Source of the DNA: JBAXBF01 sp034429745
GTDB lineage: Bacteria; Chloroflexota; Anaerolineae; Anaerolineales; DRKV01
Assembly: GCA_034429745.1 (NCBI GenBank)
Contig: DAOUFY010000160.1
Location: 1-6,708, forward strand
Length of the DNA: 6,708 nt
Direction: 5' to 3'
A program made the translations under genes and the position numbers. A model generated the notes under the pieces. The model saw nothing but the letters and a program-made list of their open reading frames with translations. It was not told the DNA's origin and did not search any database. Positions 3,710 through 6,708 of this stretch are shown piece by piece (positions within the stretch are counted from its first letter, which is position 1; each line of letters opens with the position of its first letter).

Positions 3710-6708
3710 GTGAATAGAAAAATCCTTTACATATTTCTTATGATCACATTGTTGTTGGCATTGCCTACTCAATTTGCCTGGGCAGGAGATTTCTCTGTTA
3801 GGGTATCAACGCCGCCGCATGGATTGCCACCACCTCCTCCGCAGGTAGCGCATCAGGGAAAAGTGCGTCTGTTATCCCAAGTGGGTGGAGCGGTGATTGA
3901 CGTTGCTTTAGAAGGAGAGCTTGCCTATATTGGAAAAGGGCAGCGTTTGTTGGGTTTAAGCCTTACGGAAAAAGATCAGTTCGAACTGAGCGGTTCATCA
4001 GTGAACCTTCCAGATATTATTCAAGCAGTGGATGTTAGCGGGAATGTGGCTTACGTTGCAGACGGCGGCGGAGGATTGAGAATCCTAGATGTGTCAAGTT
4101 CAGAATACAAAGAGTTGGGGAATTTTGCAACTTGGGCAAGCGGGATAGCTGTTATTAATCATGGAAAGACAAAGATGGTTATCCTAGCCGATGGAGATGT
4201 ACGCATCCTTGATGTAACTGATCCTGCTCAACCTTTCGAGCTTAGTCGCATCGCGACAACAGGGTTTGCCAATAGTGTTGCGCTTTATGAGCAGTATGCC
4301 TTTATTGCTGATGGGGAAGGCGGTGGGTTGCTTATTGATTTGCAAGACTTAAATCAGCCAGTAGTGCTTTCTAAATTTAATTTAGAAGGATATGTTTATG
4401 GAGGCAGCTTTGCTAAATTTGGAGAAAAACTGATGGTGATTGCTGCATGTGGTAAAGAGGGGGGTATTCAGGTAATTGATGTAACCGATCCTTCCAGACC
4501 ACAGCACATTGCCGCATTAAAAGTTGACGGAAGTCCGCATGATGTAATTATGAATGGCAGTACAGGGTTTATTGCTGCTGGTGGAGGAGGAGTCCAAGTT
4601 ATCAGCTTTAGCAACCCAGAAAAGCCTATATTGCAGTCTCAAAGTGTTGTCAGCGGTTATGCGTTAAACATTGCTCAACAAGACAGCAATTTGTTTATCG
4701 CTGACGGAGATAGTTTGTTAGTGATAGACTGTACGGATAAGTTGAATCTTAAGAAGAAAGCCTCGTATGAAGTGCTTGGCTCAGCATATGATGTGGCAAT
4801 CACGCGTCAAACTTTACAGGGCAAAGAAAGGACATACGCGTATGTAGCGGATTATTATAGCGGTGTGCTAGTGTTTGACGTTTCACAAACCATGCTTCGT
4901 CCAACATTAACAGGGTTTTATGATGATCAAGCGAGTGTTCAAGGGTTGAGATTATTTTCAATCAAGGATCAAGCGGAAAATGAGTCAGGCTTGCCACAGA
5001 TTTCTCAAAAGGCAAAAACTTATGCTGTATTGAATACAGTGCAAGGCGGTTTGGTCGTGCTAGATGCGACAAGCCCCTATTATCCGCTACGCATTAGTCA
5101 GGTAGAAGGTGGGGCGATTGCCCAAGCCCAAGTCGTACAATCACTTGCAATGCCGCAAACAGCTGATAAAGAGAGAGAACAGCCACAAGAAAAGTTGTTA
5201 GTTTATGCTGTGGATGGTGCAACGGCAAGCCTGCGCATTTTTGATCTCAGTCAACCAAAGAGCCCGGAAGAATTGGGAAATTATTCACAACTCACCTCAC
5301 CGCGCGGGGTTTTTGTTTTCATTGCAGATCTTTCCCCGGCTGTATTTTCGGTGTTGAACAGTACTGTAAAACCAAGTGTACTCGCTGCAGTAGCGGATGG
5401 TGCAGCCGGTGTGCAGCTTTTGGATGTAACAGACCCGCAACATATCACTTTTGTCAGCCGCATAGACACACCTGGTTTCGCAGAGAGTGTTTGGGTAGAA
5501 GGTAAGGCTCTCTTTATTGCAGATGGACAGAATGGTGGGCTGCGAATATTTGATCTCCAAGATCCGCGCGCACCTAAGGAAATTTCTGCTGTGGCATTAA
5601 CTGGTACAGCGAATAGGATAGTTGTTGCCGAAAACAAACTCTATCTGGCAAATGGCGAAGATGGTTTGCGGATCTTTGATGTGAGCGATCCGAGTCAACC
5701 ATTTGAGATTGGTGCTTATCAACAGGCTGGTTTCACGAGCGGTGTTGCTGTTGAGGGAGATATTATTTATTGTGCCAATAGAGCGGCTGGATTGCTGGTT
5801 TTACAATTCCAAGCTCCACAGGCACATGAGTACACTGTGAACACTACGGAAGACGAGGGCGATGCAGTATTTGGTGATGGACGCTGTGAAAGCATAAAAG
5901 GCCGTTGCAGTATAAGGGCGGCATTGCAAGAAGCGAACGCTAACCCAGGATTGAACACTATCATTTTACCTAAGGGATTGTATCGGCTGACGCTAGCTGG
6001 CAGAGATGAGGATAATGCTGCACAAGGGGATTTGGACATTACTGATCATCTTATCTTAAAGGGAGAAGGCAGAGGACAAACTGTACTGGATGGTGATGGA
6101 ATTGATCGGGTAATCCATGTTCTTGGAGACGGAAAAACTTGGGTTGGCATAAGCGGGATAACCATTCAAAATGGGCTAGGCGGGGTAAATGTCAATCAAG
6201 CAGAACTTTACTTGTCTGATAGTGAAATCAGCGGCAATCAAGGTTATGGGTGTTGGGCATATCAGTCCAAGCTGGTTTTAGATCAGGTGCTGATTCAAGA
6301 GAATGAAGATCCAACCTACGTTGGAGGGATAGGGGGCAGCTTAAGTGAGGTACGGGTTGAAAACAGCGGGATTATTCACAATGAAAGCAATACAGGCGGC
6401 ATATCTTTGACGGGCGAGCTTACTCTCCTTAACTCAACTGTGGCTGAGAATATTGGCAATAGTAGAGCTGGGGGTATTGAACTGAAAGGTAAAGCGAACA
6501 TCGGTTTCAGCACCATTTATAACAACAGTGGATTGAGCTATGGGGGAATTGTTGCTGAAAAAGGCTCCCAGGTTAATATTAAAGCCTCATTGATTTTACA
6601 AAATACAGCCAACCAAAAACCAAGTGACTGCAGCGGCGGATTAATTTCTTGGGGCTATAATGTGCTAAGTAGCCCCCTTGGCTGTATGATGGAAAAGAAA
6701 GAGATCGG
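3710..6708 (+). CDS. Large secreted LVIVD-repeat (beta-propeller) / CSLREA / beta-helix protein, 3' end missing
   Basis: The frame stays open for 999 codons to the window edge, so the C-terminus is not seen. Residues 1-25 form a Sec signal peptide (MNRK, hydrophobic core, likely cleavage after AWA), so the protein is exported. A proline-rich linker follows (about 35-45). Residues about 60-700 carry 13 clear LVIVD-type repeats with the core G-[LV]-x-[IV]-[LFI]-D-[VL], often followed by TDP or SDP and preceded by [FY]-[IV]-A-D-G. A degenerate extra unit lies at about 62-84. Such repeats build beta-propellers. Residues 708 to about 780 form a CSLREA-type domain (YTVNTTEDEGD, C726, C733). From about 780 onward, rungs with S-x-I-x-x-N spacing indicate a right-handed parallel beta-helix, ending near a Cys-containing DCSGG...GYN...GC block (about 973-992). 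A surface structural, adhesive or carbohydrate-binding role is plausible but unproven. No enzyme active site or anchor signal is visible. It is probably transcribed separately from the chrA-like gene because of the terminator between them. Confidence 0.85.
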   Translation, partial: MNRKILYIFLMITLLLALPTQFAWAGDFSVRVSTPPHGLPPPPPQVAHQGKVRLLSQVGGAVIDVALEGELAYIGKGQRLLGLSLTEKDQFELSGSSVNLPDIIQAVDVSGNVAYVADGGGGLRILDVSSSEYKELGNFATWASGIAVINHGKTKMVILADGDVRILDVTDPAQPFELSRIATTGFANSVALYEQYAFIADGEGGGLLIDLQDLNQPVVLSKFNLEGYVYGGSFAKFGEKLMVIAACGKEGGIQVIDVTDPSRPQHIAALKVDGSPHDVIMNGSTGFIAAGGGGVQVISFSNPEKPILQSQSVVSGYALNIAQQDSNLFIADGDSLLVIDCTDKLNLKKKASYEVLGSAYDVAITRQTLQGKERTYAYVADYYSGVLVFDVSQTMLRPTLTGFYDDQASVQGLRLFSIKDQAENESGLPQISQKAKTYAVLNTVQGGLVVLDATSPYYPLRISQVEGGAIAQAQVVQSLAMPQTADKEREQPQEKLLVYAVDGATASLRIFDLSQPKSPEELGNYSQLTSPRGVFVFIADLSPAVFSVLNSTVKPSVLAAVADGAAGVQLLDVTDPQHITFVSRIDTPGFAESVWVEGKALFIADGQNGGLRIFDLQDPRAPKEISAVALTGTANRIVVAENKLYLANGEDGLRIFDVSDPSQPFEIGAYQQAGFTSGVAVEGDIIYCANRAAGLLVLQFQAPQAHEYTVNTTEDEGDAVFGDGRCESIKGRCSIRAALQEANANPGLNTIILPKGLYRLTLAGRDEDNAAQGDLDITDHLILKGEGRGQTVLDGDGIDRVIHVLGDGKTWVGISGITIQNGLGGVNVNQAELYLSDSEISGNQGYGCWAYQSKLVLDQVLIQENEDPTYVGGIGGSLSEVRVENSGIIHNESNTGGISLTGELTLLNSTVAENIGNSRAGGIELKGKANIGFSTIYNNSGLSYGGIVAEKGSQVNIKASLILQNTANQKPSDCSGGLISWGYNVLSSPLGCMMEKKEI
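3887..5809 (+). repeat. Tandem LVIVD-type beta-propeller repeats (coding)
   Basis: The conserved core aspartate position recurs at residues 127, 168, 210, 257, 299 (Ser), 340, 390, 452, 512, 572, 615, 657 and 699 (Gln). Spacing is 41-50 residues except for three consecutive intervals of 60-62. The best preserved units are GGLRILDV (121-128), GGLRIFDL (609-616) and DGLRIFDV (651-658). Thirteen or fourteen units would suit two propellers of six or seven blades, which is an inference. The repeats are diverged at DNA level, so no recent tandem duplication is evident. Confidence 0.8.
5831..6708 (+). other. CSLREA-type domain and right-handed beta-helix coding segment
   Basis: Residues 708-762 carry the domain hallmarks: a YTVNTTEDE strand, C726, then CSIRAALQEANANPG (733-747; canonical CSLREAI...), then NTIILPKGLYRLTL. 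The beta-helix follows: LKGEGRGQTVLDG (783-795), then rungs such as SEISGNQG (838-845), SGIIHNES (886-893), STVAENIG (909-916) and STIYNN (about 934-939). The closing DCSGG and GYNVLSSPLGC blocks match the typical last rung of these helices, so this domain is nearly complete at the window edge and further domains may follow. Confidence 0.75.

Noticed and set aside
4022..5809. DNA-level tandem repeat or CRISPR-like array
   Set aside because: The periodicity is only in the protein (41-62 residues). Nucleotide identity between units is low and there are no constant repeats with unique spacers.
5281..6039. Minus-strand ORFs of 118, 87 and 90 codons
   Set aside because: They lie opposite the continuous LVIVD/CSLREA reading frame. 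They have no domain, start signal or codon pattern supporting them.

Overview
The window reads almost entirely left to right on the + strand and holds two unrelated blocks. The host is probably a moderate-GC bacterium. A consensus sigma-70 promoter, a GTG start, an A/T-flanked intrinsic terminator and a ChrA whose N-half resembles Firmicutes-type sequences recalled from memory lean weakly towards Firmicutes or Negativicutes. No ribosomal or other phylogenetic marker is present.

Positions 1-2068 hold a compact two-gene restriction-modification cassette. A near-consensus promoter (42-70) precedes a 260-aa PD-(D/E)XK-type endonuclease (129-911). A 368-aa beta-class amino-methyltransferase (962-2068) follows after a 50-bp gap. 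No controller (C) gene, Vsr gene or specificity subunit is visible. By eye, the cassette is richer in adenine than the DNA to its right.

Positions 2152-3393 encode a two-domain chromate-transporter (ChrA/CHR) family membrane protein. Positions 3394-3709 are non-coding apart from one possible 15-codon leader ORF. They hold a C/G-rich palindromic patch, an imperfect hairpin and a strong intrinsic terminator (3587-3617).

Positions 3710-6708 hold a very large gene that runs off the right edge (999 codons seen). It encodes a secreted protein with a Sec signal peptide, a short proline-rich linker, about 13-14 LVIVD-type beta-propeller repeats, a CSLREA-type domain and a right-handed beta-helix. 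Both modules suggest an extracellular or cell-surface structural or adhesive role, but the actual function is unknown.

Nothing ties the three units (restriction-modification, ChrA, surface protein) into one pathway. The strongest candidates for new biology are the propeller/CSLREA/helix architecture with its clustered blade insertions, the unassigned specificity of the restriction-modification pair, and the short ORF with a good ribosome-binding site ahead of the surface-protein gene.
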